A stretch of 64,000 bases of DNA. Source: Verrucomicrobiaceae bacterium. Lineage in GTDB: Bacteria; Verrucomicrobiota; Verrucomicrobiia; Verrucomicrobiales; Verrucomicrobiaceae. The notes under the pieces were generated by a model. It saw only the letters and a list, made by a program, of their open reading frames with translations, made no database searches and was not told where the DNA came from. Every line of letters begins with the position of its first letter. Position 1 is the stretch's first letter. Both the position numbers and the translations under genes were made by a program. Shown here piece by piece: positions 8,725-18,044 of this stretch. The DNA lies in assembly GCA_015075365.1 (NCBI GenBank), contig JABTUN010000001.1, positions 868,001-932,000 of the forward strand, read 5' to 3'.

Positions 8725-9648
8725 TCAGTGAGTCGTCAGACAAAGGTTCAGAGGCTCGCGTGAGGTCAGCCACTCGTGAGGTATTCCTTCACGACCGGTG
8801 CGCAGCGCAACTATGCCGCCCACAATGGCGCAATTGGTGTCGCAGTCTCCGTCGCCTTCGAGGGTGGCGAACATGGCTTCTTGGTAGTCGTCGAGATGGC
8901 GTGTGGCGCACCACAGAGCAAAAGGCACGGTGTCCGGTGCGGTGACGAGAAACCCTGAACCGAGGATGCGCGCGGCATTCTCGGGTGACATCTCCAGCGG
9001 CACCAAACGCGCCTTACGGATGCCTTCGAGTGTTTCTCCAGCGGGTGTCTGGCTCAAAACGGCGCTCCAAACCTGCTCACGCGCTGTTTGCAGCTCCGAA
9101 GCGCGGGAATTCCACACGGCACCCGCAGCCAGGGAGACCGCCACACTGCCTGCGATGCCTTCCGCGTGTGAATGAGTCACTACGGATGACAAAGTGCTCT
9201 GCGGGGCGATCTGCGCGGGTTCATCCGCGAACCAGGCCCCGAGCGGCGCGGAGCGCATGGCGCTACCGTTGCCCTTCGAGCCTCTTCCGTTGAATACGTT
9301 CGCGGAAGTCGTTCGCCAGCTCTCTCCAGCGGCGATTTGCTCCAACTGCATCCGCGCTCCTTTGCCGTATCCGCGACCTGGGTCGGCCTGATAACGCTCC
9401 ACAAACCGCCGTGCGAGTGAATCACATGCAATCTGCCCATTTGCGTTCAGTTCCTCGACAATTGCGAGTGCCATTTGCGTGTCGTCGGTGTGCCACCAAG
9501 GCCCGGAGGGCAGTCCACGCTTCTCCACAACGCTTCGCGCCGAACGCGCGCAGGTTGAAAGCATCTGTCCGAAGGCATCGCCGACCGACAAGCCGTCGAG
9601 GGAGACAAGTGCACGTTCGAGACGGTCGTGGTGTTCAGCTAAATTCAT
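8725..9648 (-). CDS. ADP-ribosylglycohydrolase (DraG/ARH family)
   Basis: 307 residues. N-terminal GLSVGDAFG and HTDDTQMALAI (the TDD metal ligands near residue 55) are the ARH signature. GRGSKGNGSAMR in the middle and a GDCDTNCAIVGGIVAL stretch near the C-terminus supply the remaining Mg ligands. The family removes ADP-ribose from Arg or Ser side chains, or acts on other ADP-ribose adducts. The stop codon of the upstream gene overlaps its start by 4 nt, so the two are translationally coupled. Substrate unknown. Confidence 0.9.
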   Translation of the reverse strand: MNLAEHHDRLERALVSLDGLSVGDAFGQMLSTCARSARSVVEKRGLPSGPWWHTDDTQMALAIVEELNANGQIACDSLARRFVERYQADPGRGYGKGARMQLEQIAAGESWRTTSANVFNGRGSKGNGSAMRSAPLGAWFADEPAQIAPQSTLSSVVTHSHAEGIAGSVAVSLAAGAVWNSRASELQTAREQVWSAVLSQTPAGETLEGIRKARLVPLEMSPENAARILGSGFLVTAPDTVPFALWCATRHLDDYQEAMFATLEGDGDCDTNCAIVGGIVALRTGREGIPHEWLTSREPLNLCLTTH

Positions 9649-9992
9649 GGGAATCGTTGCGTGACCTCGATGAGGCCGATGATGTGTTGATTGAACTCTT
9701 CGAGTTCTCCCGCAGGCACCCAGAGTTCGCGGTGCATGCTGCCACCCACGACTTGTTCGGTGAAACGGCTGAGGTAGTCAGCATCGACCGCGAAGCGGGT
9801 GACGAAGCCGGAGCCGGAGGCGGGCACATTCCAGTTGCGGGCGATCTGGATGGCATACTCCTCGTTCATCACCGGATAAAAGATCGGCTGGTCGGGCAGG
9901 CGGGGCGGAAAAGCTTTCCAGCCGCTTTGCTCAATCAAAGCGAGTTCTTCGGGGCCGACGGGGCGGAAGAGAGTGATGGAGTTTTGATTCAT
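9645..9992 (-). CDS. ADP-ribosylation/crystallin J1-like small protein
   Basis: 115 residues from the Met at 9992, chosen because the upstream extension overlaps the sirtuin gene. Recognisable pattern: ITLFRPVGPEELALI near the start, AFPPRLP, FYPVMNEEYA and SGFVTRF. Proteins of this form are annotated as ADP-ribosylation/crystallin J1 and are usually found beside ADP-ribosylglycohydrolases; no catalytic role is established. It overlaps the glycohydrolase gene by 4 nt and starts 12 nt after the sirtuin stop, so it is clearly part of the operon. Confidence 0.7.
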   Translation of the reverse strand: MNQNSITLFRPVGPEELALIEQSGWKAFPPRLPDQPIFYPVMNEEYAIQIARNWNVPASGSGFVTRFAVDADYLSRFTEQVVGGSMHRELWVPAGELEEFNQHIIGLIEVTQRFP

Positions 9993-10003
9993 GGAGTGGT
10001 GAA

Positions 10004-10726
10004 TCAGTGAGTGTGCCGAAGAAGTGAATCCACCCAAGCGGTGACGGTTTGGGTGGCGGGGCCAGGGATGAACTCGTCGAAGACGCCGTCGCTGGATTCG
10101 AGATTGAATTCGATGCAGCGGGCACCTCGGGATCGGGCGATGTGGACGAAGTTGGCGGCGGGATAGACGAGGCCGCTCGTGCCGATGGCGGCGAAGAGCG
10201 TGGCGTTGCGAGTACGGGCATCCAGTTCTTCGAGGAAGAGCGGTGTCTCACCAAACCACACCACGTGAGGCCGCAGTTTGCCTGTGGAATGGCATGCAGG
10301 ACAGACCGAGGCCTGATCGAGATCGTGACGACACTCGTGGATCGCGCCGCAGTGCGTGCAGCGGCTTTTCAGCAGCTCGCCGTGGATGTGCCAGACCTCG
10401 GGGGAACCACCGCGTTCGTGGAGGTCGTCGATGTTTTGGCTGATGAGCGTGACGCGGCCGGAATACTCTTTTTGAAGCCTCGCGATGGCTTTGTGGGCTG
10501 CGTTGGGCTCTTTGCTGAGAAGAACTTGGCGACGTTCGTTGTAGAAGCGCTGCACCACATGCGGCTGCGCTCGAAATGCCTGAGGAGTGGCAAGCTCAGT
10601 GATGTCGCGTCCCTCCCAGAGGCCACCGGGGCCGCGGAACGTGGGGATGCCGCTTTCGGCGGAGACACCAGCGCCGGTCAGAATGACGATGTGAGCGTTT
10701 TTGGATGCTTTTGTGTTCGTGCTCAT
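10004..10726 (-). CDS. cobB: Sirtuin, NAD-dependent protein deacylase
   Basis: 240 residues, the normal length for bacterial class II/III sirtuins. The Rossmann motif GAGVSAESGIPTFRG lies near residue 18, SQNIDDLHER near residue 94, and the catalytic His is in WHIHGEL. A zinc-binding module has Cys in CTHCG and CPACHS, followed by RPHVVWFGE. The reaction removes acyl groups from lysine using NAD+ and releases O-acyl-ADP-ribose, a substrate for macro-domain proteins such as the one downstream. It follows the NrtR-like gene by 6 nt. Confidence 0.93.
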   Translation of the reverse strand: MSTNTKASKNAHIVILTGAGVSAESGIPTFRGPGGLWEGRDITELATPQAFRAQPHVVQRFYNERRQVLLSKEPNAAHKAIARLQKEYSGRVTLISQNIDDLHERGGSPEVWHIHGELLKSRCTHCGAIHECRHDLDQASVCPACHSTGKLRPHVVWFGETPLFLEELDARTRNATLFAAIGTSGLVYPAANFVHIARSRGARCIEFNLESSDGVFDEFIPGPATQTVTAWVDSLLRHTH

Positions 10727-10732
10727 GGCGAG

Positions 10733-11416
10733 TCAGATTTCAAACAGGAAGCCCTTCTTTTTGAGTCGTTCGTATTTCACGGGATCAAAGCGGAAGAGCT
10801 GCGCGGGGCGGTGCGGGCCTTCCTGGTGCTTTTCTTTGAGGGGGATGAGGAGGTCGTAGGAGAGGGCTTTTTTGCGGAAGTTGCGCTTGTCGAGGGGCTC
10901 GCCGAGGACGGCCTCGTAGAGGCGCTGGAGCTGGGTGAGGGTGAATTTCTGCGGGAGCAGCTCGAAGCCGATGGGCTGGTAGGTGAGCTTGCCGCGGAGG
11001 CGGGTGAGCGCGGTGGCGAGGATGTCGGCGTGGTCGAAGGCGAGCGGCGGGAGGTCGCTGACGGGGAACCATTTCGCCTCGGCGGCATCGGTGGCGGCGG
11101 TGACGGCGCTGGGTTTGACGAGCGCAAACCACGCGACGCTGACGACGCGCTCGCGCGGGTCGCGTTTCACGCTGCCAAAGGTGTAAAGCTGCTCCAGGAA
11201 GACCTCTTTGAGGCCGGTCTCCTCCTCCAGCTCGCGGCGGGCGGCTTCTTCGAGGGTTTCCTCGACGCGGACGAAGCCGCCCGGCAGCGCCCAGCGATCG
11301 CGGAAGGGCTCCAGGCCACGGCGAATGAGCAGGACCTGCAATTCACCGCCATCAAAGCCGAAGACGACACAATCAACGGTGAGGGCGGCGCGCGGGTATT
11401 CGTAAGTGTGAGGCAT
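10733..11416 (-). CDS. nrtR: NrtR-type Nudix/winged-helix regulator of NAD metabolism
   Basis: 227 residues. The N-terminal half is a Nudix domain with a complete-looking Nudix box (GGF, then a RELEEETG core, residues about 45-68). The C-terminal half (residues about 145-227) is the winged-helix domain with [12 protein letters not shown] and NFRKKAL, typical of NrtR. NrtR represses NAD biosynthesis or salvage genes and is released by ADP-ribose. It is the first gene of an operon with sirtuin, J1-like, ARH and macro genes, so the operon is probably controlled by ADP-ribose. A palindrome overlaps its start codon. Confidence 0.85.
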   Translation of the reverse strand: MPHTYEYPRAALTVDCVVFGFDGGELQVLLIRRGLEPFRDRWALPGGFVRVEETLEEAARRELEEETGLKEVFLEQLYTFGSVKRDPRERVVSVAWFALVKPSAVTAATDAAEAKWFPVSDLPPLAFDHADILATALTRLRGKLTYQPIGFELLPQKFTLTQLQRLYEAVLGEPLDKRNFRKKALSYDLLIPLKEKHQEGPHRPAQLFRFDPVKYERLKKKGFLFEI

Positions 11417-11432
11417 ACACTATTAAAGTGTA
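11416..11432. promoter_or_regulatory. Palindromic operator, probable NrtR autoregulatory site
   Basis: The 17-bp sequence has perfect 6-bp arms (TACACT and AGTGTA) around an ATTAA centre. It touches the nrtR start codon on the minus strand. NrtR regulators usually bind A/T-centred palindromes at their own promoters, so this is the obvious candidate. Binding is inferred. Confidence 0.65.
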
Positions 11433-11584
11433 AATCACACACGAAGGCAAGCGGGGATTTTTTCCGCAGGCGGTGGAGGGGTGGAGAAATGGAGTGCTGG
11501 TGGGCGCAAGCGGGCTAAGAGGGCTAAGAGGGCCAGGATTGGCCTCGATACTCTGTGAGCCGCCGCTTCACGATTCTGGAAGGC

Positions 11585-12934
11585 TCAAACCAGCTTCCAC
11601 GGCCCGCGCATGGGGCGTGTCTGCATGGCGGCGGCCTCGGGGTCGTCGAGGATTTGTTCCTTGGCCGGGTCCCAGCGGAGTTTTTCCCGCTGGAGTCGCA
11701 AGGCGATGTTCGCGAGGTGGGCGATGGTGATGCTTCGGTGGGCGTATTCGATCGGCGCGGCCGTTTTGGCTCCGTCTTGGATGGCGTCAATGAAATTGCG
11801 GAAGTGGTCTTTGCTTTCGTAGAGGCGCACATCGCTCTCGGCAAGCGGTTTGCGGAGTTCGAGGGGCTTGATGTCGAGCTTGCCACGGGCGCAGAGGATG
11901 GTGCCGAGCTCTCCCTCAAAGCTGATGCCAGCACCGAAGTCCTGCTTGTCCTTCACGCGGACGGTGGTGCCATCGGCATAGCGGTAGGCGAAGTCGAATT
12001 TCGGCACGGTATTGTAGAGGCTGCCGGGCGCGGGCCACTCGGCCTTAAGATCGAAGAATTCAACCGGCCCGCTCTCATCCATGCCGAGCGCCCATTGAAC
12101 GATGTCGAGGTGGTGGGCGCCGAAGTCGGTGATGTTCCCGCCGCTGTAATCGAAGAACCAGCGCCAGTTCGAGTGCAGCCGGGCCGGGCAAAACGGAGCC
12201 TCAGGCGCGGGGCCGAGCCACAGGTCGTAATTCAGCCCCTCAGGCACGGGCGTGGGCTTGGTTTGTGAGGCGCAGCCGTTGTTGTCACGGTTGTCGCTGG
12301 CGAGCCCGACGCGGATCTGCTTTAGCTTGCCGATCTTGCCGTTGCGGACGTATTCGGCGGCCATGCGGAAATGCACATCACTGCGCTGCTGGCTGCCGGT
12401 CTGCCACACGACGCCGCTTTGACGCACGACATCACTCATGAAGCGCCCCTGCTCGATGGTGAGGCTGAGCGGCTTCTCGCAGTAGATGTGCCTCTTGGCC
12501 CGCGCCGCGGCGACGGCCTGCAAGGCATGCCAGTGGTCCGGTGTGGCGATCTGCACGGCATCGACGTCTTCACGAGCGAGCACCTCGCGGAAGTCCTCGT
12601 GCACCGCACAGCCCGTGGTGCCGTAAGATTTGTCCACCAAGCGACGCGCAGGCTCGCGACCAAAGGTGCCGGCCTTTTTGGTGAGGTTCTTATTGTAGCG
12701 GCTGGACTCGCGCTCGACATCACACACGGCGATGACCTGAACGCGCGGGTCGTTGAGGAAGTTTTTCACCACATCGGTGCCACGTCCTCCGCAGCCGATC
12801 AGAGCCAGCGTGGTGCGGTTGGATGGAGCCACCGCGCCGTCTTTGCCGAGCGCGGAGGAGGGGATAATCGTCGGAAAACCGAGCGCCGCGCCTGCGGCGG
12901 AGCATTGCTGGAGGAAATGGCGGCGGGATGTCAT
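11585..12934 (-). CDS. Tat-exported Gfo/Idh/MocA oxidoreductase
   Basis: 449 residues from the Met at 12934, chosen because the Tat motif SRRHFLQQ begins two residues later. The N-terminal NAD(P)-binding Rossmann domain shows LALIGCGGRGTD, then the EKPLSL motif with catalytic-site Lys near residue 150. The C-terminal part has GGNITDFGAHHLDIVQWALG and YEGRRGTI-type elements replaced by FEGELGTI. This secreted subgroup is heavily expanded in Planctomycetes and Verrucomicrobia and probably acts on sugars. It stands alone, divergent from the next gene. Confidence 0.88.
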   Translation of the reverse strand: MTSRRHFLQQCSAAGAALGFPTIIPSSALGKDGAVAPSNRTTLALIGCGGRGTDVVKNFLNDPRVQVIAVCDVERESSRYNKNLTKKAGTFGREPARRLVDKSYGTTGCAVHEDFREVLAREDVDAVQIATPDHWHALQAVAAARAKRHIYCEKPLSLTIEQGRFMSDVVRQSGVVWQTGSQQRSDVHFRMAAEYVRNGKIGKLKQIRVGLASDNRDNNGCASQTKPTPVPEGLNYDLWLGPAPEAPFCPARLHSNWRWFFDYSGGNITDFGAHHLDIVQWALGMDESGPVEFFDLKAEWPAPGSLYNTVPKFDFAYRYADGTTVRVKDKQDFGAGISFEGELGTILCARGKLDIKPLELRKPLAESDVRLYESKDHFRNFIDAIQDGAKTAAPIEYAHRSITIAHLANIALRLQREKLRWDPAKEQILDDPEAAAMQTRPMRGPWKLV

Positions 12935-13084
12935 GACCCGGTCTAAAACGGTGCCAGAAGGCGCGGTTCTTGCCCTGAGAGTTCCCCCGAAGGCCCAGCC
13001 AGCCTTTACAAAAAGAATGTTGACGAATCCTGGCAAAAATGACTAGCCTGGCGACGTTATCCGCGCGCAACCGCCCTACACGCC

Positions 13085-13807
13085 ATGAAAACAAGCATCC
13101 GTTTCTTCCTGTGCGTCCTTCTGGCCCTCCAGACCATCGACGCCCGTGAATTCACCGACCTCCAAGGCCGGAAAATCGAAGCCGAGATCATTTCCGCCAC
13201 CGCCACGCAAGCCACGCTCAAGCGCGCCGCGGACAACCGTCTGATCAACGTCCCCGTGACGGCTTTCTCGGACGCCGACCAGAAGTTCATCCAGGACTTC
13301 GCCCTCGCGAACCAGAAATACAGCTTCGAGGTGGCCTACACCAAAAAGAAGCTCGACGCGGCAAAGCAGCGCAGCGGCCCGGAAACCTTCATCACCGAGC
13401 GCTGGGCCTATCGCATCGATCTGAAGAACCGTGTGCCGGCCGACCTCGCCGACCTGCGCGTCGATTACTGGCTCTTCATGAAGGGTGACGAAGGCAAGGG
13501 CAAGGGCAGCGCCCGCGTGCAGAGCTCCGGCTCGCAAAAACTCGCCCTCGTCAAAGGCTCGACGACCACCTCCTTCGAAACTTCCCCCATCGAGCTGAGC
13601 AAGACCAAGCTCGACGGCGGCTACTACTACACTGACGGCTCTCGCCAAAACTACGGCGATGCCGTGGGCGGCATCGCCATCCGCGTCTTTGACAAAAACG
13701 ACAAGGAGGTCTTCAAATACGCCACGAAAGACGATCTCTTCGCCGCCGCTGTCGGCAGGCCGAAAGCCGGCGGCTCCAACTCCGCAAGCACCTCCTCGCC
13801 GAAGTAA
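13085..13807 (+). CDS. Secreted protein with an SHD1-like N-terminal domain
   Basis: 240 residues with a signal peptide ending near residue 20. The mature N-terminus (REFTDLQGRKIEAEI, TLKR, NVPVTAFSDADQKFI) matches the short SHD1-like domain common in secreted PVC proteins. Residues 80-220 form an unassigned domain with SFEVAYTKKK, ERWAYRIDLKNR, YWLFMKG, and a YYYTDGSRQNYGDAVGGIAIRVF stretch. The end is a Gly/Ser tail. Function unknown, probably periplasmic. An intrinsic terminator follows. Confidence 0.65.
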   Translation: MKTSIRFFLCVLLALQTIDAREFTDLQGRKIEAEIISATATQATLKRAADNRLINVPVTAFSDADQKFIQDFALANQKYSFEVAYTKKKLDAAKQRSGPETFITERWAYRIDLKNRVPADLADLRVDYWLFMKGDEGKGKGSARVQSSGSQKLALVKGSTTTSFETSPIELSKTKLDGGYYYTDGSRQNYGDAVGGIAIRVFDKNDKEVFKYATKDDLFAAAVGRPKAGGSNSASTSSPK

Positions 13808-13825
13808 CTGCCGGTCACTCCACCC

Positions 13826-16800
13826 TTGAATTCCACCACGCCGGGCCGCATAGGCCCGGCGTTTCTTTTGCACTCCGCCAAACGAGCTGCCTCACGCCTG
13901 TCCAAACCGCCTCCATCGCGTGCGCGGGGGGATGCGCTTGGACTGGTGGATCTGGTGCTGTCTAAAAAGGAGTTCAAAACGCGGACGGTGCTCGATCACA
14001 TCGCGCCGCAGGCCTTTGGGTTTGCGACGGCGTTGCTGGTGCGGCGTTTGGAGAAGGAAAAGCGGCGCGTGTGGATTCTGTGCCCGGATGTCAAAACGCA
14101 GGACCATGTGCATGCGGAGCTGGGCGTGTGGCAGTGCCCGGCGCTGTATTTTCCGCGGCTCGGGCACATCGTGGAAGGTGCGCTCGCCGATCCGGAAGTG
14201 CTCGCGGAGCGTACCGCCGTGCTCAGTCGCATGTTGGAGGGCGAATCGCCCGTGCTGGTGCTCTGCGCGGACAGTCTCGACGAGCCTGCGCCGGATCTCG
14301 CGGAGATCACGGAGCAGAAACGCATGCTCAAAGTCGGCGAGAAACTTGATGTCGAAATCCTGCTCAAAGAGCTGACGGAGGCCGGTTACGAGCGTGTGCC
14401 GGTCGTCACCGAGCGCGGCCAGTTTGCGCGTCGCGGCGGCATCGTGGACTTTTTCTCGTGGCAGGCCGAGGAACCGCTGCGCCTGGAGTTCTTCGACGAC
14501 GAACTGGAGTCCATCCGCGCCTTCGATCTGCACAATCAGTCGTCGATTCGTCGTCTCGACAGCGCCGGCGTCATTTTGACGATGAACGACGGCTCCGATG
14601 AAGGCGGATGTGTTCGAGGTCATCTTCATCAAGACGATTTCATCATCCAAATCGAAGGCGAAGAGCCTTCTCAAGCCCACGCACGCATCCTCAGCGGCGC
14701 GGCGGAGGTCGAGGGGATGGAGGACTACTCGGCGGCCATTCACGAGAATCCGCTCGGTGTTTTCGATGCATCGGATTTCGTGCTGCATGAGGCGCGGCGG
14801 GAGCTTTTTGCGCGTCAGATCGCGGAATGGCACAAGGCAGGCTGGCGCACGGTCATCTTCTTCCACAACGAGGCCGAGCGGGAGCGCTTCAACGAGTTGC
14901 AGAGCAAACTGCCGTCGTCGGTCGAGACGAAGCTGGGGCTGCTGTATCGCGGTTTCACCATTCCGGCGGCCAAACTGGCCGTTTTGACCGGCGCGGAGAT
15001 TTTTGGCCGTCATCAGCACATCCGCCGCGTGCGCGGATCGAAGCTCGATGAGGCCGAAACGCTCCGCAAAGCCCGCGATGTGCTTAGTGAGCTGCGCGAG
15101 GGCGATCTCGTCGTTCACGCGGAGCATGGCATCGGCCGCTACGCGGGCATCGAGGTGCGTGAGGGTGGCAAAAAGGAGGAGGTGCTCGTTTTGCACTACG
15201 CGGACAGCGCGAAGCTTTTCGTGCCGCTCGCGCATGTGCATCTCGTGTCGCGCTACGTCGGCGTCGGCGGCAAAGCACCGTCGCTCAGCAAGCTCACCGA
15301 GACGCGTTGGAAAAAAACACGCGCCACCGCCGAGAAGAGCGTCGAGGACTTCGCGAAACGCATGCTCAGTGTCGCGGCGGAACGTCAGACGCTGAAGGCC
15401 TACTCGCATCCGCCGGACACGAAATGGCAGGTGGAGTTCGAGGAGTCGTTTTTGTATCGCGAAACGCCCGATCAGCTCCGCAGCGCCGAGGAGATCAAAC
15501 GCGACATGGAGGCCGAAAAGCCGATGGATCGCCTCCTGTGCGCCGATGTCGGCTTTGGAAAGACCGAGGTGGCGATTCGCGCCGCGTTCAAAGCGGTCAT
15601 GGGAGGTCGTCAGGTCGCTATTTTGGTTCCGACGACCGTTTTGGCCCGCCAGCACTGGGAAAACATCCGCCAGCGCATGAGCGAGTTCCCCGTGACTGTC
15701 GAAATGCTCTGCCGCCTCACGCCGGCGAACAAAGAACGCGAGATCGTCAAAGGCATCAGCGAAGGCACGGTCGATATCGTCGTCGGCACGCATCGCGTCA
15801 TCTCGAAGGACGTGCGCTTTAAGAATCTCGGCCTCGCGGTGATCGACGAGGAGCAGCGCTTCGGCGTAAAGCACAAAGAAAAATTTAAAGACCTCTTCCG
15901 CCTCGTCGATGTGCTCACGCTGAGCGCCACACCCATTCCGCGCACGCTTTACCTCGCTTTGATGGGCATGCGCGACATGAGCACCATCGAAACGCCGCCG
16001 CCGAACAAGCAGGCCGTGCAGACGCAAATCTGCCCGTATGACGAACGCGTCATCAAACAGGCCATCGACACCGAGATCGAGCGCGGCGGACAGGTTTTCT
16101 TCCTCCACAACCGCGTCGCCACCATCGAAAAGGTCGCGCAGCGCATCCGCGAGCTCTGTCCGAAGTCGCGGGTGCTCGTCGGTCACGGCCAGATGGACAG
16201 CGAGCTGCTGGAGGACATCATGCACACCTTCGTCGATGGCGAGGCGGATGTGCTCGTGTGCACCACGATCATCGAAAGTGGCGTCGATATCCCAAACGCG
16301 AACACCATCATCATCGACCGCGCCGATCGCTTCGGTTTGGCCGATTTGTATCAGCTCCGCGGCCGTGTGGGCCGCGGCGGCGTGCAAGCTCACGCGTATC
16401 TGCTTCTCCCACGCGATGCCGTCACGGCGGGCGATGCCCGCAAACGCGTGAACGCCATCAAGCAATACGCCGGTCTCGGCAGCGGCTTCAAAATCGCCCT
16501 GCGCGACCTCGAAATTCGCGGCGCGGGCAATTTGCTCGGCACCGAGCAAAGTGGCCACATCGCCGCCATCGGCTTCGATTTGTACTGTCAGATGCTCAAA
16601 CAAAGCGTCGCGAGGATGCAGGGCCGCCGTGTCGCACGTCCCGTCGAGGTCGGACTGCGTGCCGACTTCCTCGTCATGAGCGAGGCGCTGATGCTCCAAG
16701 CCGCGAAAGGTGCCACGCCCGCGTTTTTGCCCTCCACCTTCATCGAAGACGCCAAAATGCGCATCACCGCCTATCGCCAGCTCGGCGAAATCATGACGCG

Positions 16801-17065
16801 CAAGGAGCTCGACGAGCTCGAAGGCCAGTGGCGCGATCAATTCGGCGAAAAACTCCCCCACGCCGTCACGAATCTGCTCACCTGCGCCTCCATCCGCCTC
16901 GCCGCCGCCCACGCCGGCATCGTTGATGTGGAAATCAAAGAGCGGAAGCTGATGCTCACGCGGAATGGCAAGCTCGTGATGGTGCAGGGCAAGTTCCCGC
17001 GTTTAAACTCCCCGCTGGGTCACAAACAGCTCGAAGAAGCGCTGGAACTGATCCGCAGTCTTTAA
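13826..17065 (+). CDS. mfd: Transcription-repair coupling factor Mfd
   Basis: Up to 1079 residues. The intrinsic terminator of the previous gene lies within the first 15 codons of this frame, so a start such as the GTG at 13946 is more likely than 13826. Domains in order: UvrB-homology region (residues 40-380), RNA polymerase interaction domain (GDLVVHAEHGIGRY near 425), superfamily 2 helicase/translocase with Walker A DVGFGKTE near 572, the DEEQ box near 671 and motif VI QLRGRVGR near 850, then the C-terminal TRCF domain. Mfd removes stalled RNA polymerase at lesions and recruits UvrA. Slightly shorter than the E. coli protein, otherwise complete. Confidence 0.95.
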   Translation: MNSTTPGRIGPAFLLHSAKRAASRLSKPPPSRARGDALGLVDLVLSKKEFKTRTVLDHIAPQAFGFATALLVRRLEKEKRRVWILCPDVKTQDHVHAELGVWQCPALYFPRLGHIVEGALADPEVLAERTAVLSRMLEGESPVLVLCADSLDEPAPDLAEITEQKRMLKVGEKLDVEILLKELTEAGYERVPVVTERGQFARRGGIVDFFSWQAEEPLRLEFFDDELESIRAFDLHNQSSIRRLDSAGVILTMNDGSDEGGCVRGHLHQDDFIIQIEGEEPSQAHARILSGAAEVEGMEDYSAAIHENPLGVFDASDFVLHEARRELFARQIAEWHKAGWRTVIFFHNEAERERFNELQSKLPSSVETKLGLLYRGFTIPAAKLAVLTGAEIFGRHQHIRRVRGSKLDEAETLRKARDVLSELREGDLVVHAEHGIGRYAGIEVREGGKKEEVLVLHYADSAKLFVPLAHVHLVSRYVGVGGKAPSLSKLTETRWKKTRATAEKSVEDFAKRMLSVAAERQTLKAYSHPPDTKWQVEFEESFLYRETPDQLRSAEEIKRDMEAEKPMDRLLCADVGFGKTEVAIRAAFKAVMGGRQVAILVPTTVLARQHWENIRQRMSEFPVTVEMLCRLTPANKEREIVKGISEGTVDIVVGTHRVISKDVRFKNLGLAVIDEEQRFGVKHKEKFKDLFRLVDVLTLSATPIPRTLYLALMGMRDMSTIETPPPNKQAVQTQICPYDERVIKQAIDTEIERGGQVFFLHNRVATIEKVAQRIRELCPKSRVLVGHGQMDSELLEDIMHTFVDGEADVLVCTTIIESGVDIPNANTIIIDRADRFGLADLYQLRGRVGRGGVQAHAYLLLPRDAVTAGDARKRVNAIKQYAGLGSGFKIALRDLEIRGAGNLLGTEQSGHIAAIGFDLYCQMLKQSVARMQGRRVARPVEVGLRADFLVMSEALMLQAAKGATPAFLPSTFIEDAKMRITAYRQLGEIMTRKELDELEGQWRDQFGEKLPHAVTNLLTCASIRLAAAHAGIVDVEIKERKLMLTRNGKLVMVQGKFPRLNSPLGHKQLEEALELIRSL
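13839..13869 (+). terminator. Intrinsic terminator of the SHD1-like gene
   Basis: A perfect 9-bp GC stem (13839-13847 with 13853-13861), loop GCATA and a T-rich tail. It lies inside the longest possible mfd frame, which argues that mfd translation starts downstream of it. Confidence 0.85.
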
Positions 17066-17075
17066 CTCTCCACTT

Positions 17076-17975
17076 ATGAAACACACTCTTCTCTCTACTG
17101 CTATGCTTCTTGTGCTGGCCTCCTGCGGCCGTGAATCGCCGTCCGGCGTCGAAACGAAGGCGAACGGCAAGCCGCAAGTGCTCGTCGCCAATTATCCGCT
17201 GAAGTATTTCGCGGAGCGTATCGGCGGCAGCGCGGTGGACGTGGTGTTTCCGGCGCCGGGGGATGAAGATCCGGCGTTTTGGCAGCCGGATGACGCGGCG
17301 GTGGCGAAGTTTCAGTCGGCGGATGTCATTCTCATGAATGGAGCGACCTACTCGAAGTGGGCGGAGAAGGTCACGCTTCCGCAATCGAAGCTGGTGGACA
17401 CTTCGGCCGGCTTCAAAGCGCAGTTCATCGAGATCAAAGCCGAATCGACGCACAGCCACGGCCCGGGCGGCGAGCACAGTCACAGCGGAACGGCCTTCAC
17501 GACGTGGATCGACCTCACGCAGGCGATTCAGCAAGCGGAGGCGGTCAAAACGGCGCTGGTGAAATTTGCGCCGGAGGCGGAGGCGAACTTCGCGAAGCTC
17601 AAAGCGGACCTGGAGGCGCTGGATGCGCGTTTGACGGCCGTGGGCAAGCGAATCGCGAATGCGCCGTTGGTGGCGTCGCATCCGGTGTATCACTACTTTG
17701 CGCGTCGTTACGCGCTGAACCTGCAAAGCGTGCTCTGGGAGCCAGAAACGGTGCCGGATGACAAGGCGATGGAAGAGCTCAAGGGCATCCTGGCGAAGCA
17801 TCCGGCGAAGTGGATGCTGTGGGAAGGCGAACCAGCCAAGGAAAGCGTGGCGAAGCTCGATGCCATCGGCGTGAAGAGCCTTGTCGTCGATCCCTGCGGG
17901 AATGTGCCGGATGCGGGCGACTTTTTGAACGTGATGAAGGCCAATGTGGAGGCTCTCGAAAAGGCATTTCCTTGA
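17076..17975 (+). CDS. znuA: Zinc/manganese ABC transporter substrate-binding lipoprotein (ZnuA-like)
   Basis: 299 residues. The N-terminal lipobox is VLASC at about residue 19. Cluster A-I family features: NYPLKYFAERIGG near residue 47, MNGATYSKW near residue 88, a His-rich loop (HSHGPGGEHSHSG, residues about 127-139) typical of zinc binders, and HPVYHYFARRY with a metal ligand near residue 208. It captures Zn2+ in the periplasm for an ABC importer. No permease or ATPase genes follow in this window, so partners must be elsewhere. It starts 11 nt after mfd. Confidence 0.85.
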   Translation: MKHTLLSTAMLLVLASCGRESPSGVETKANGKPQVLVANYPLKYFAERIGGSAVDVVFPAPGDEDPAFWQPDDAAVAKFQSADVILMNGATYSKWAEKVTLPQSKLVDTSAGFKAQFIEIKAESTHSHGPGGEHSHSGTAFTTWIDLTQAIQQAEAVKTALVKFAPEAEANFAKLKADLEALDARLTAVGKRIANAPLVASHPVYHYFARRYALNLQSVLWEPETVPDDKAMEELKGILAKHPAKWMLWEGEPAKESVAKLDAIGVKSLVVDPCGNVPDAGDFLNVMKANVEALEKAFP

Positions 17976-18044
17976 GGAGGTCGAGTTCTAGGGATGAAAA
18001 GCCAGCCGCGAATCATGGGGTTAAGTAAAATATACATTTCTCTA

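Noticed and set aside
13892..16912. Minus-strand ORF of about 1000 codons opposite mfd
   Set aside because: Low-complexity His/Arg/Ala-rich translation with no motif; mfd on the plus strand is unmistakable.
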